Notes: generated from the sequence alone by a model not told the origin. A stretch of DNA of 64,000 bases from Poriferisodalis sp022821985 (GCF_965219595.1 NZ_OZ244781.1:2232001-2296000), one strand, 5' to 3'. Positions 25,509 to 36,176 are shown, counted from the first letter of the stretch. Translations and numbers: made by a program.

Positions 25509-28031
25509 ATGGCTGAAGCCATTTCGGTCACCGGTCCCATCGCGGGCACCGACAAGACCATCACCTTCGAGACCGGCGTGCTTGCCGGGCTCGCAAACGG
25601 GGCGGTCACGTCCCGCATCGGCGACACGCAAGTGCTCGTCACCGCAACAGCGTCGAGCCGTCCACGCGACGGCGCATCGTTCTTCCCGCTCACCGTCGAC
25701 ATCGAGGAGCGCATGTACGCAGTGGGCCGGATTCCCGGCTCGTTCTTCCGGCGAGAGGGGCGTGCGTCCGACGATGCGATCCTCACGTGCCGGCTGATCG
25801 ACCGCCCGCTGCGGCCGAACTTCCCGGGCGACTACCGCCACGACACCCACATTGTGGGCACGATCCTCGGCGCCGACCATGTCAACCCGTACGACCTGGT
25901 GGCGCTGAACGGCGCGTCGGCCGCCCTGTGGCTGAGCGGCATCCCGTTCGACTGCCCGATCGCCGGCGTGCGGATCGCCTACTCCACCGACGGCGAGTGG
26001 ATCCCCTTCGCTACCCACGAAGAGTCCGAGGCCGCCACGTTCGAGATGGTGGTGGCCGGTCGCCAGCTCGACAGCGGCGACATCGCCGTGATGATGGTGG
26101 AGGCCGGTGGCACCGAGAAGGCCTTCGAGTACTACGCCGAGGGCGCGCCGAAGGTCACCGAGGACGTGCTTGCGAGCGGTCTCGAAGCCTCCAAGCAATG
26201 GATCGACGACATCATCGAGATGCAGAAGTCGCTGCGCCGGCTGGTCGAGGAGCAATCCGGGCCGATCTCGGTGATGGAGTACACGTCCAGCAAGGACTAC
26301 TCCGACGAGGTGCTCGATCGCGTCCGCGAAGTTGCCACCGACCGCATGCGTGAGGTGATGGCGATCGCCGACAAGGCTGACCGCGAGGCGGCACAGTCTG
26401 AGACCAGCAGCGCCGTGGTCGACGAGGTCGCCGCAGAGTTCGCCGATCTCGACGGCGCCAAGGATCAAATTCGTGAGGCCGTCAGGTCGCTGTCGAAAGA
26501 GATCGTGCGCGAGCGCATCGTGGCCGACGGCTTCCGTATCGATGGACGCGCCACAGATCAGGTCCGGCCGCTCTCGTCAGTCGCGGGTTACCTCGGCCGC
26601 ACCGCTCACGGATCGGGCCTGTTCCAGCGCGGCGAGACCCAGGTGCTGAACGTCACCACCTTGGCGATGTCCCGGATGGAGCAGATCGTCGACACCCTGA
26701 ATCCTCAGGACCGGCGCCGGTTCATGCACCACTACAACTTCCCGCCTTTCTCCACCGGCGAAGCCGGTTTCATGCGGGGCCCGAAGCGGCGTGAGATCGG
26801 CCACGGCGCACTCGCCGAGCGAGCGATCTTTCCGGTCATTCCGTCCAAAGAAGACTTCCCGTACGCGATCCGGCTGGTGTCCGACGTACTCACTTCCAAC
26901 GGATCCACCTCGATGGGGTCGGTGTGCGCATCATCGCTGTCGCTGATGGATGCTGGCGTGCCGATCGTGGACCACGTCGCCGGCGTGGCGATGGGCCTGG
27001 TGTATGCCGACGGCAAGTACGTGACGCTCACCGACATCCTGGGTGCCGAAGACGCCTTCGGCGACATGGACTTCAAGGTCGCCGGCACCGAAGACGCCAT
27101 CACGGCGCTCCAGCTCGACACCAAGATCGACGGCATTCCCGCCGAGGTGCTCGCCCAGGCGCTGCAACAGGCTCGGCAGGCTCGCCTGCAGATCCTCAAG
27201 GTCATGCGAGCCGCGATCGCCGAGCCGAGGCCCGACGTGGGCGAGACGGCACCGAAGATCACCAGCTTCGAGATCCCGATCGACAAGATCGCCGAGGTCA
27301 TCGGACCGCGGGGCAAGGTCATCAACTCCATCCAGGAAGAGACCGGCGCCGACATCAACGTCGACGACGACGGCACCGTGGGCACGGTCAGCATCGGCGC
27401 TACCGACCGTGAGGTCGTTGAAGAGGCCGAGCGGCAGATCCGGCTCATCGTCAACCCGCCGACGCCCGACGTGGGCGCCACCTACGAGGGCCGCGTGGTC
27501 AACATCACCAAGTTCGGTGCCTTTGTGAACGTGCTGCCCGGCACCGACGGCTTGCTGCACATCTCCAAGCTGGGTGGCCGCCGGCGGCTGAACTCGGTCG
27601 AGGAGGTGCTCGAGCTCGGTGACGTGGTCAGCGTGATCGTCGAGGAGATCGACCCCAACGGCAAGATCAGCCTCTCGCCGGCCGATCCGACCCAGGTCGG
27701 CGGCTCCGAGGGCGATGCCGACGGGGCCGACGACGGCGCGCCGCCGCGGCGTGAGCGTGGCCGCGACCGCGACAGGGGCGGCAGCGGCAATGGCACACGC
27801 CGGTCCCGCACGCCGGTGGCCGCCGCGGTGACGGCAGGCGATGGTGCAGATGCATCTGCTGCCGACGGCGACGACGAGGGCGGCGTTGCATCGGCACCGA
27901 GCGGCACTGCCCGTGAGGACGTCTCGTTCGGTGAGCATTTCGAGCAGATCGCGAAGGACGTCTACGGCGACCTCGGGCCTGAGCTCGAGCAGTCCGGACG
28001 GGGATCAGGCCGGCGCCGCGGCCGCCGCTGA
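25509..28031 (+). CDS. pnp: Polyribonucleotide nucleotidyltransferase (PNPase)
   Basis: Phosphorolytic 3'-5' exoribonuclease and RNA polymerase of the degradosome. 840 residues: two RNase PH domains separated by an alpha-helical linker, the second holding GAEDAFGDMDFKVAGTEDAI with the metal-binding aspartates; KH domain at about 583-640 (IDKIAEVIGPRGKVINSIQE); S1 domain at about 655-725 (YEGRVVNITKFGAFVNVLPG). The last 110 residues are an acidic and Arg/Gly tail ending in GRRRGRR. ATG 25509 follows a GGAG site. RNase J, encoded 2 kb away on the other strand, is a probable partner in RNA turnover. Confidence 0.97.
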   Translation: MAEAISVTGPIAGTDKTITFETGVLAGLANGAVTSRIGDTQVLVTATASSRPRDGASFFPLTVDIEERMYAVGRIPGSFFRREGRASDDAILTCRLIDRPLRPNFPGDYRHDTHIVGTILGADHVNPYDLVALNGASAALWLSGIPFDCPIAGVRIAYSTDGEWIPFATHEESEAATFEMVVAGRQLDSGDIAVMMVEAGGTEKAFEYYAEGAPKVTEDVLASGLEASKQWIDDIIEMQKSLRRLVEEQSGPISVMEYTSSKDYSDEVLDRVREVATDRMREVMAIADKADREAAQSETSSAVVDEVAAEFADLDGAKDQIREAVRSLSKEIVRERIVADGFRIDGRATDQVRPLSSVAGYLGRTAHGSGLFQRGETQVLNVTTLAMSRMEQIVDTLNPQDRRRFMHHYNFPPFSTGEAGFMRGPKRREIGHGALAERAIFPVIPSKEDFPYAIRLVSDVLTSNGSTSMGSVCASSLSLMDAGVPIVDHVAGVAMGLVYADGKYVTLTDILGAEDAFGDMDFKVAGTEDAITALQLDTKIDGIPAEVLAQALQQARQARLQILKVMRAAIAEPRPDVGETAPKITSFEIPIDKIAEVIGPRGKVINSIQEETGADINVDDDGTVGTVSIGATDREVVEEAERQIRLIVNPPTPDVGATYEGRVVNITKFGAFVNVLPGTDGLLHISKLGGRRRLNSVEEVLELGDVVSVIVEEIDPNGKISLSPADPTQVGGSEGDADGADDGAPPRRERGRDRDRGGSGNGTRRSRTPVAAAVTAGDGADASAADGDDEGGVASAPSGTAREDVSFGEHFEQIAKDVYGDLGPELEQSGRGSGRRRGRR

Positions 28032-28100
28032 GCGGCTCAACCAGCGGGCGGGCCCGTACTGCGTCCTGCTCGCACACAACGGGGCGTTCTGACGCGCTAC

Positions 28101-28106
28101 TAGCGT
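28101..28106 (+). promoter_or_regulatory. Leaderless promoter -10 of dapB (TAGCGT)
   Basis: TAGCGT is followed by 7 bases and GTG 28114. This choice of start places GAGGRMG 7 residues from the N-terminus, as in the family. Confidence 0.5.
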
Positions 28107-28113
28107 GACCACC

Positions 28114-28881
28114 GTGAGAGTGCTGGTGTTCGGCGCGGGCGGGCGTATGGGCGCAACCGTCTGCGAGGCGGTTGCCGCTGACGACGACCTGGAGTTGGCG
28201 GCCGGTGTGGATCCCGGTGCGCCGGGCCAGCGAGACGTCACCGACAGCATCAACATCGTCGCATCGGTCGCCGATGTCGACGCGGCGGCCGTCGACGTGG
28301 CTGTCGATTTCACGGTTGCCGCTGCAGCCCGCGACAACTTGGCATGGTGCGCGGAGAACGGCGTGCATGCCGTTGTCGGCACGAGCGGCCTCGATCCCGA
28401 CGATTACGAGAGGTGCCGGGCTGCGTTCACCGCCAGCAATTGCCTCATCGCCCCGAACTTCGCCATCGGTGCGGTGCTCATGATGCGCTTTGCCGAGCTC
28501 GCCGCTCCGTTCTTCCCGACGGCCGAAGTGATCGAGCTTCATCACGACAACAAGGTCGATGCGCCCTCTGGAACCGCCATGCAGACCGTGCGTGCGATGG
28601 CAGAGGCCTCCGATGACTGGGGGCCAGATCCCACCCGTGACGAGGTGGTGCCGGGCGCGCGCGGCGGCAAGGGCCCCGGCGGCATTCCGGTTCACTCCGT
28701 CCGGCTGCGGGGGCTGGTGGCGCACCAGCAGGTGCTGCTGGGCACGGCCGGCGAGACGCTCACCATCCGCCACGACAGTCTGGACCGGGTGTCGTTCATG
28801 CCGGGTGTGCTGCTCGCCTGCAAGTCCATCGGCGAGTACCCCGGCGTCACGATCGGCCTCGATACGTACCTGCAGCTCTAG
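28114..28881 (+). CDS. dapB: 4-hydroxy-tetrahydrodipicolinate reductase
   Basis: NAD(P)H-dependent step of the diaminopimelate/lysine pathway. 255 residues: Rossmann loop VFGAGGRMGATVCEAV, VDFTVAAAARDNLAWC, VVGTSGLDPDD, APNFAIGAVLMM, and the substrate-binding block VIELHHDNKVDAPSGTAM with the catalytic His pair. The C-terminal half ends YPGVTIGLDTYLQL. The GTG at 28114 is favoured by the TAGCGT spacing; GTG 28105 would add three residues. dapA is encoded 3 kb away on the opposite strand. Confidence 0.95.
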   Translation: MRVLVFGAGGRMGATVCEAVAADDDLELAAGVDPGAPGQRDVTDSINIVASVADVDAAAVDVAVDFTVAAAARDNLAWCAENGVHAVVGTSGLDPDDYERCRAAFTASNCLIAPNFAIGAVLMMRFAELAAPFFPTAEVIELHHDNKVDAPSGTAMQTVRAMAEASDDWGPDPTRDEVVPGARGGKGPGGIPVHSVRLRGLVAHQQVLLGTAGETLTIRHDSLDRVSFMPGVLLACKSIGEYPGVTIGLDTYLQL

Positions 28882-28895
28882 TTCGTGCGGGGCCA

Positions 28896-30131
28896 ATGGT
28901 GACCGGGGCCGCGCAACCTCGACCGCTCTGGGAGTTTGCCCACGAGCGGGGGATGAGCCGGCGCCGGTTCCTCTGGCTGCTGTCGGCCGGCGGGGCATCG
29001 GCCGTGCTGGCCGCATGCACGGGCACCCGGGTTCCGCTGGAGACTCCGGCGTCGACGGCCCCGGCCGTCGGGACGGCGCCATGGTTCAAGGATCCGGCGC
29101 CGTTCATCGTGCGCGGTACCGCAGGTCTCGAAGCCCGTCTCGAGAACATGGACGGACTGATCACGCCGGAGCGGTTCTTCTTCGTGCGGAACAATTCGGT
29201 CAGCCTCGATGTCGATGTCGATGGCTGGTCACTGAGCATCACCGGCGACGCCGTGCCCACGGCGCTTGAGCTGGCCTATGACGACGTGCTCGCCATGGAG
29301 AGCCGAACGCTGGAGGCGTACCTCGAATGCGCCGGGAACCACCGGGCCATGTTCGACCTGGTCAACGGCCAGGCGGCCGAGGGCACGCAGTGGGGCACCG
29401 GTGCTGTCGGCAATGCGACCTGGACCGGCGTGCCGCTCGCAGACGTGCTGCGCGAGGCGGGCGTCAGCGACGACGCCGTCAGCGTGATGCTGATCGGCAT
29501 GGATGTCGACTCACCCGAGGCGGGTTTTCGCCGTGTGATCCCGGTGGCCAAGGCGATGGACCCCGACACGCTGCTGGTGCATGGCATGAACGGCGCCACG
29601 CTGCCACGCGACCACGGCTACCCGCTCCGGGCGCTCGTCCCGGGCTGGGTGGGCAGCACAAGCATTAAGTGGCTGCGCCAAATCGTGGTCTCGACAGATC
29701 AGCAGTGGGCGCGAAACAACACCACGTCCTACGTGCTGATCGGCGATGCCTACCCGCCCGAGGGCCAAGCCGACGGCAAGGTAGCGACCACCCAGACCAT
29801 CAAGAGCGCGCTAGCGCTGCCGTGGCCGGCCGAACTCGACGCCGGCGAGCACCGCATCGGCGGCTACGCGCATTCACCGGCGGGCAGGATCGCCGCAGTG
29901 GAATGGAGCGACGATTCGGGCCAATCGTGGCGTGAAGCCCAGCTCGTCGGCCCGCAGTCGCGCCTCGGCTGGGCCCGATTCGAGTTCACCTGGGATGCGC
30001 CCGCGGGCCGCCACACCGTGATGACCCGAGCCACCGATACCGCCAGCAACACCCAGCCCAAAAAGGTCCCCCACAACCGCAAGGGCTACCTCTTCAACCA
30101 ACCAGTGCCACACCCCATCCACGTCGTGTGA
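28896..30131 (+). CDS. Sulfite-oxidase-like molybdopterin oxidoreductase, Tat lipoprotein
   Basis: 411 residues. The N-terminus has a Tat motif SRRRFLWLLS (residues 21-30) running into a lipobox with Cys41 (SAVLAAC), so the mature protein should be exported folded and lipid-anchored. The molybdopterin domain follows, with the metal-binding Cys145 in AYLECAGNHR, the segment LLVHGMNGATLPRDHGYPLRALVPGW and WLRQI. The C-terminal Ig-like dimer domain ends ATDTASNTQPKKVPHN. It has no b5-type heme domain, so electrons must pass to another carrier. True substrate unknown: sulfite, or a sulfoxide as in YedY relatives. 15 bases after dapB. Confidence 0.9.
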   Translation: MVTGAAQPRPLWEFAHERGMSRRRFLWLLSAGGASAVLAACTGTRVPLETPASTAPAVGTAPWFKDPAPFIVRGTAGLEARLENMDGLITPERFFFVRNNSVSLDVDVDGWSLSITGDAVPTALELAYDDVLAMESRTLEAYLECAGNHRAMFDLVNGQAAEGTQWGTGAVGNATWTGVPLADVLREAGVSDDAVSVMLIGMDVDSPEAGFRRVIPVAKAMDPDTLLVHGMNGATLPRDHGYPLRALVPGWVGSTSIKWLRQIVVSTDQQWARNNTTSYVLIGDAYPPEGQADGKVATTQTIKSALALPWPAELDAGEHRIGGYAHSPAGRIAAVEWSDDSGQSWREAQLVGPQSRLGWARFEFTWDAPAGRHTVMTRATDTASNTQPKKVPHNRKGYLFNQPVPHPIHVV

Positions 30132-30140
30132 CCTTGGCGA

Positions 30141-30154
30141 GGCGCGCCCGCGCC
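30141..30154. terminator. Small stem between convergent genes
   Basis: GGCGC 30141-30145 and GCGCC 30150-30154 around GCCC, in the 39-base gap between the convergent sulfite-oxidase-like gene and rnj. Weak and without a T tract. Confidence 0.25.
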
Positions 30155-30170
30155 CGGCCCCAGCTGCTCC

Positions 30171-31976
30171 TCAGGCGAGGGGGATCACGGTGGCGGAGAT
30201 GGCGGGGCGGCGACGGGTGCGGTTGCCGACGAAGCGGCCGGTGGCGCGGCGGGTGACACGCTCGATCTCGTCGGTGTCAGGGCTTGGCCGTGACCCCTTG
30301 ACGGCCTGTTCGACGGCTTGGGCGATCTCGTCGGAGAGGGCCTTGACGACATCGGCGTGCTTGGCGACGTCGAGCCAGCCTCGCGAGGCGATGTCGGGTG
30401 CTGCTGCCAGACGACCCTTGCGGTCCAGCACCACGGTCACGTGCACGAATCCTGCCGTCAGGGCCAAGCGTTCGCCAATGACCTCAGTGTCGGGATCGTC
30501 GAGCGTCCCGTCCACGTAGTGGTACGGCGCGGGAACGCCGGCACGGACCTGAAGTTCGTTGCCCTTGAGCGTGATCTGGGCGCCGTCGGTCAGCGTCAGC
30601 ACCCGCTTGGCCTTCATCCCCACCTCACGGGCAAGTCCGGCATGGCGGGCCAGCATGTGGAACTCGCCCTCGATCGGCACGAACCAGCGCGGGCGACACG
30701 CCTGGTGCAGTTCGCTCAGCTCGTCGCGCTGAGCGTGCCCGGACGTGTGCACCAACTCGTGCCCGTCGTGGATCACTTCGGCACCCTGTCGCGCCAGGCG
30801 GGACACCATGCGGAACACGGCTCGCTCGTTGCCCGGGATCGGATGGCTCGACAGGATCACCGTGTCGTCGGCTCCGGTCGTCACCTCGGAGTGCGCTCCG
30901 CCGGCGATCTGCGACAGTGCCGCGCCCGGCTCGCCCTGGCTGCCCGTGCAGACGATGCAGACTTCGTCGGGATTGAAGCGGTCGAGCTGCTCGACACCGA
31001 ACAGCGCACGGTCTGGAACATCGAGCACGCCGAGCTGGCGTGCGATGCGGACGTTGTTCACCATCGAACGACCTACCGGGACCACCACGCGGCCTTCGGA
31101 TATGGCGGCGTCGCAGATCTGCTGGACCCGGTGCAGGTGGCTGGCGAAGCAGCTCACGATCAGTCGCCGGTCCGGGCGCTCGCTGAACAGCCGCCGCAGC
31201 GTTGCGCCGATCTCGGTCTCCGACGCGCTGCGGCCCGGCCGGTCGGCGTTGGTGGAATCGGCCATCAGCAGGGCGATGCCCTCGTCGCCCAGCCCCCGCA
31301 GGCGCTCTAGGTCGGTCAGCCGACCATCCACCGGAGAGGGGTCGATCTTGAAGTCGCCCGTGTGCACCAGTGCGCCGACCGGCGTGTGCAGCACGATGCA
31401 CAGGCTCTGGGGCACCGAGTGGGTGATCGGCAGTGCTTCGACATCGAACGGGCCGATCTTGCGGCGCTCGCCGTCGCCGATGACATGGAACGACGTGCGG
31501 TCTGCCAAGCGTGCCTCGGTCACCTTGTGCTCGGCGAGCGCCATAGACAGGGCCGACCCGTACAGAGGAACCTCGATGCTGCGCAGGAAGTGGGGCACGC
31601 CGCCGAGGTGGTCCTCGTGGCCGTGGGTGACCACCAGTCCGACGATGTCGCGGGCACGCGAGTTGAGCCAGCCCATGTCGGGCAGCACGTGCTGGACGCC
31701 CGGCATGATCGCCGGGTCAGGAAACATCACCCCGAAATCGATGACGAGAAGCTTGCCGCTCTGCTCGACCACGGTGCAGTTGCGCCCGACGTCGCCGAGC
31801 CCGCCCAGAAACGTGACAGTGACGCTGCCGCTGTCGCCGCCACCCTTGGCGCTGTGCGCAGGCGCTTGCCGTGTTCGGCGCGCGCGGCTGCTTCGTTGTG
31901 ACCGTGCGCGGTCGTTGCGGCCGTCAGACCCGGCGGGCGGGCCCTCGGCAGGGGAGCGGCGCTTGCGGCGGCTCAA
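30171..31976 (-). CDS. rnj: Ribonuclease J
   Basis: Zinc-dependent endoribonuclease and 5'-3' exoribonuclease of the metallo-beta-lactamase/beta-CASP family. 601 residues: an Arg/Ser-rich, probably disordered N-terminus of about 48 residues, then VTFLGGLGDVGRNCTVVE, the metal motif HGHEDH at 118-123, HTGDFKID, the beta-CASP part (CTGSQGEPGAALSQI, ILSSHPIPGNE, HTSGHAQRDEL) and the C-terminal RNase J domain. Start TTG 31976 overlaps the dapA stop as TTGA. The dapA-rnj pair is conserved in actinobacteria. Confidence 0.95.
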   Translation of the reverse strand: MSRRKRRSPAEGPPAGSDGRNDRARSQRSSRARRTRQAPAHSAKGGGDSGSVTVTFLGGLGDVGRNCTVVEQSGKLLVIDFGVMFPDPAIMPGVQHVLPDMGWLNSRARDIVGLVVTHGHEDHLGGVPHFLRSIEVPLYGSALSMALAEHKVTEARLADRTSFHVIGDGERRKIGPFDVEALPITHSVPQSLCIVLHTPVGALVHTGDFKIDPSPVDGRLTDLERLRGLGDEGIALLMADSTNADRPGRSASETEIGATLRRLFSERPDRRLIVSCFASHLHRVQQICDAAISEGRVVVPVGRSMVNNVRIARQLGVLDVPDRALFGVEQLDRFNPDEVCIVCTGSQGEPGAALSQIAGGAHSEVTTGADDTVILSSHPIPGNERAVFRMVSRLARQGAEVIHDGHELVHTSGHAQRDELSELHQACRPRWFVPIEGEFHMLARHAGLAREVGMKAKRVLTLTDGAQITLKGNELQVRAGVPAPYHYVDGTLDDPDTEVIGERLALTAGFVHVTVVLDRKGRLAAAPDIASRGWLDVAKHADVVKALSDEIAQAVEQAVKGSRPSPDTDEIERVTRRATGRFVGNRTRRRPAISATVIPLA

Positions 31977-32857
31977 GTCTGCTTCAGACGGGCGTAGACC
32001 TCTCGGGCGCGGTCCTCCAGACCGTCGGGCGTCGGGCCCATGGGCAGGCGCGGCTCGCCGACCGGCAGTCCCAGCGTGCGCAGCATGGCCTTGGTGGGCA
32101 CTGGATTGGGTGCCTCGTCGCCGGTCTCGAAGTCGTAGCTCTCCAGCAGAGCGGCGTTGATCTCGCGGGCCTTGGTGGCGTCGCCGGCATCCCAGGCATC
32201 GAACATCGCCACGTGCTCGGGAATGCTCCAGTGCGCCGCCACGCTGATCACGCCTACAGCGCCGACAGCCAGCAGCGGCAGCGTGAAGGTGTCGTCGCCG
32301 CTATACACCTCGAAGCCCTCCGGTGCTTCAGCGATGACCTTCGCGGTTTCACCCGGATTCGCTGCAGCATCTTTCACCGCCACGATGTTCGGGATCTGCG
32401 CCAGCTCCAGCAGCGTCGGCGTGTTGATCTTGCGCCCCGTGCGGATCGGGATGTCGTACATGATGATCGGCAGGTCGGTGGACTCGGCAACGGCGGCGAA
32501 GTGCGCTGCGATGCCGGATTGGGAGGGCCGGTTGTAGTACGGCGTGACGGCCAGGATGCCGTCCACGCCCAGCTCGGCGGCCTTGCGGGTCTGGCTCACC
32601 GAATGCGCCGTGTCGTTCGTGCTGGTGCCGGCCACAACCGGCACCGTGACGGCCTCCGCTACGGCGCGCCACAGCTCCCAATCTTCCTCGTCGGTAATGG
32701 TGGGTGCCTCACCGGTCGTGCCGGTGATCACGAGGCCCTCGGCGCCCTCGCCGACGAGCCAGCGTGCCAGTGTCACCCCAGCATCCACGTCCAGCGATCC
32801 ATCTGCCGCGAAGGGCGTCACCATCGCCGGAACCACTCGTCCGAATCGCGCGCTCAT
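31973..32857 (-). CDS. dapA: 4-hydroxy-tetrahydrodipicolinate synthase
   Basis: Condenses pyruvate and aspartate semialdehyde, the first committed step of the lysine/DAP route. 294-residue TIM barrel with GTTGE at 46-50, YYNRPSQ at about 107-113, Tyr134 in IMYDIP and the Schiff-base Lys162 in NIVAVKDAA. The usual YNVP is YDIP here, a small variation. ATG 32857 is supported by a TAGTCT -10 seven bases upstream. Confidence 0.95.
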   Translation of the reverse strand: MSARFGRVVPAMVTPFAADGSLDVDAGVTLARWLVGEGAEGLVITGTTGEAPTITDEEDWELWRAVAEAVTVPVVAGTSTNDTAHSVSQTRKAAELGVDGILAVTPYYNRPSQSGIAAHFAAVAESTDLPIIMYDIPIRTGRKINTPTLLELAQIPNIVAVKDAAANPGETAKVIAEAPEGFEVYSGDDTFTLPLLAVGAVGVISVAAHWSIPEHVAMFDAWDAGDATKAREINAALLESYDFETGDEAPNPVPTKAMLRTLGLPVGEPRLPMGPTPDGLEDRAREVYARLKQT

Positions 32858-32864
32858 GGCTCCG

Positions 32865-32870
32865 AGACTA
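32865..32870 (-). promoter_or_regulatory. Leaderless promoter -10 of dapA (TAGTCT)
   Basis: On the - strand TAGTCT (32870 to 32865) is followed by 7 bases and the ATG at 32857. It drives dapA-rnj. Confidence 0.5.
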
Positions 32871-32928
32871 CTGCTGCGCCCTGACAACGCTGGTCTTGAT
32901 TTTCCTGCGCGCGGACGCCGTAACCACC

Positions 32929-33663
32929 TCAGACGCTGCCCTCGTCGGCGCGGTTGATGCCGAGGGTTGCCAGCAGATCCTCGTGCAGCTCGAACCACAC
33001 CGTGTGGTAGCTGGGCATCATCGGCTTGGTGAGGTAGTCCAGCTCGCCGTCCTGCAGCCGGCTGAGCGCCTCGGCGAACCTGGACGCGTAGTTGTCGTAG
33101 CGGGCCATCACGCTGCAGAGCTGGTCGAGCACCCCGCCAAGTTCGCCATGCAGGTCGTCCAGCCGGCTGATGATGGCCGCGTCGTAATCCGGATCACCGT
33201 GGTCATTGAGCCGCCCGCCGTCGCCGGGACCCGCGTCAGCCACAGCCGGGTGATCTTCGGGAAGCACCTGCCAGTCGGTGCACAGCTGCAGCATCTTGGG
33301 GTTCAGTGCCAGGAAGTCCCGGTAGGCCGCCGTGACGGCGTCGCGGGCACCGGCCGCATCCAGCTCAGCGGCCAGCGCGGTCTCGCCGTCGTCGCGGCCG
33401 GTTGGGGTGAGGATGAACTTCGGCACCCCGCCGACCTCGCGGAACATACAGTGCCCGGCAGCGTCCAGCTCCGCCAGCAGCCACTCGGTGTCGTCGGGCT
33501 CGAGCCCGTGGATCGCAGCGACGTCATCGATCTCGCCCAGGCCCTTCAAGCGCAGGGCCAGCCAAACGAGCAGGCGCGGTTCGGAGCGGTGTGGACCGCT
33601 CGCATCAGACTCGGAGCGGTGTGGACCGCTCGCATCAGACTCGGAGCGGTGCGGGGTGCTCAC
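32929..33663 (-). CDS. Actinobacterial winged-helix-like protein with N-terminal decapeptide repeats
   Basis: 244 residues from GTG 33663. After a short start come two exact copies of the decapeptide SESDASGPHR, encoded by 30-bp tandem repeats. The rest looks like a winged helix (RLLVWLALRLKGLGEIDDVA, LEPDDTEWLLAELDAAGHCM, FILTPTGRDDGETALAAEL), then a helical part (AVTAAYRDFLALNPKMLQLCTDWQ, SRLDDLHGELGGVLDQLCSVMARYDNYASRFAEAL). I recall uncharacterised actinobacterial proteins with this layout, sometimes called transcriptional regulators. It lies 7 bases downstream of an acyl-CoA synthetase gene, so probably in one operon with it. Ligand and target unknown. Confidence 0.75.
   Translation of the reverse strand: MSTPHRSESDASGPHRSESDASGPHRSEPRLLVWLALRLKGLGEIDDVAAIHGLEPDDTEWLLAELDAAGHCMFREVGGVPKFILTPTGRDDGETALAAELDAAGARDAVTAAYRDFLALNPKMLQLCTDWQVLPEDHPAVADAGPGDGGRLNDHGDPDYDAAIISRLDDLHGELGGVLDQLCSVMARYDNYASRFAEALSRLQDGELDYLTKPMMPSYHTVWFELHEDLLATLGINRADEGSV
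33581..33651. repeat. 30-bp exact tandem repeat inside a coding region
   Basis: 33581-33610 and 33611-33640 are identical; 33641-33651 begins a third copy (TCGGAGCGGTG) and then diverges. Each unit holds the inverted pair GAGCGGT / ACCGCTC. The repeat is in frame with the winged-helix-like gene and encodes SESDASGPHR. Unit length divisible by three allows copy-number change without frameshift. Confidence 0.9.
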
Positions 33664-33670
33664 GCCCGGC

Positions 33671-35296
<1,626 letters not shown>

Positions 35297-35304
35297 GACG
35301 CCGC

Positions 35305-35310
35305 AGGCTA
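35305..35310 (-). promoter_or_regulatory. Leaderless promoter -10 of the acyl-CoA synthetase (TAGCCT)
   Basis: On the - strand TAGCCT (35310 to 35305) stands 8 bases before ATG 35296. It is back to back with the promoter of the divergent DedA-like gene. Confidence 0.5.
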
Positions 35311-35382
35311 GAGGGCATGGGGCGTCGCCTCGAAGGGCGTGCCGGCGCACTTGAACACCGGCGCTAGGGGTGCGCCGGTGCG

Positions 35383-35388
35383 TAGCCT
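35383..35388 (+). promoter_or_regulatory. Leaderless promoter -10 of the DedA-like gene (TAGCCT)
   Basis: TAGCCT is followed by 8 bases and GTG 35397. It decides between that start and the earlier in-frame GTG at 35370. Confidence 0.5.
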
Positions 35389-35396
35389 CGGCCGCG

Positions 35397-36128
35397 GTGG
35401 CTGACGACGGCGGGGACGAATCAACGGCAGCCGAAGCCGCCGCTGCCGACGGAGCATCGTCGGGCCCGGTGATCACCGATGCAGACCGACGGCGGATGCA
35501 GCTGCTGGCTGCGGTGCCGGTGGGCTTCGCCTTGGCGGCCTATGCGGGGCAGATCTTCTTCGCGGCGCTCATTGCGCGGGCGCCGCTGCTGTTGCTGTCG
35601 CTGAACGCCACCGACCCCATCTTGCTCGGCGTGGCCCATCAGGCCCCGCTGTGGGCATTCATGGCCATCGGGCTGACCCGCCTGTTCATCACCGACCCGT
35701 TCCTGTACCGGCTCGGCTACGACTACGGACCCAATGCCAAGGCCTACCTGGCAGCGGAGATGGGACCCCGCAGCCGCGTCATCCGCACCATGGACTGGCT
35801 GGAACGCTGGTTCCCGCGCGCCGGCTGGCTGCTGCTGTTCGCCATTCCCGGCTACCCGATGTGCTTGCTCTCGGGGATTGCGCGGATGCGCCAGCTGCTG
35901 TTCGTGGTGGTGAACCTCGCCGGCACCTTCACCCGCCTGGCGCTGGTGTGGTGGGTTGCCGATCTGTTCGCTGGCCCCCTCGGAGCGGTGATCAGGTTCA
36001 TCAATCGCTACTCGATCCCGTTCACCGTGGCGATGTTCGTGCTGGTTGTGGTGCAGACTGCCCGCAATCAGCGCCGGAACGCGGCCGCAGAGCAGCGTTC
36101 GTTCGAGGCAGGAACAGACGACGCATAG
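35397..36128 (+). CDS. DedA/VTT-like membrane protein
   Basis: 243 residues with an acidic Ala-rich head of about 30 residues and about five hydrophobic segments. The middle, LERWFPRAGWLLLFAIPGYPMCLLSGIARM, then NLAGTFTRLALVWWVADLFAGPL, resembles the re-entrant core of DedA/VTT proteins, a family linked to lipid (undecaprenyl or phospholipid) flipping and membrane homeostasis. The match is by pattern only. GTG 35397 was chosen from promoter spacing. ftsK follows on the same strand. Confidence 0.65.
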   Translation: MADDGGDESTAAEAAAADGASSGPVITDADRRRMQLLAAVPVGFALAAYAGQIFFAALIARAPLLLLSLNATDPILLGVAHQAPLWAFMAIGLTRLFITDPFLYRLGYDYGPNAKAYLAAEMGPRSRVIRTMDWLERWFPRAGWLLLFAIPGYPMCLLSGIARMRQLLFVVVNLAGTFTRLALVWWVADLFAGPLGAVIRFINRYSIPFTVAMFVLVVVQTARNQRRNAAAEQRSFEAGTDDA

Positions 36129-36163
36129 TCGGCGGGGTCTCCAATGGTCCAGCCCCGCCTCGG

Positions 36164-36169
36164 TACTCT
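36164..36169 (+). promoter_or_regulatory. Leaderless promoter -10 of ftsK (TACTCT)
   Basis: TACTCT precedes GTG 36177 by 7 bases, favouring it over the in-frame ATG at 36144. Confidence 0.5.
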
Positions 36170-36176
36170 CGCTGAG

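Noticed and set aside
33581..33651. CRISPR-like repeats
   Set aside because: Units are directly adjacent without spacers and in frame within a gene.
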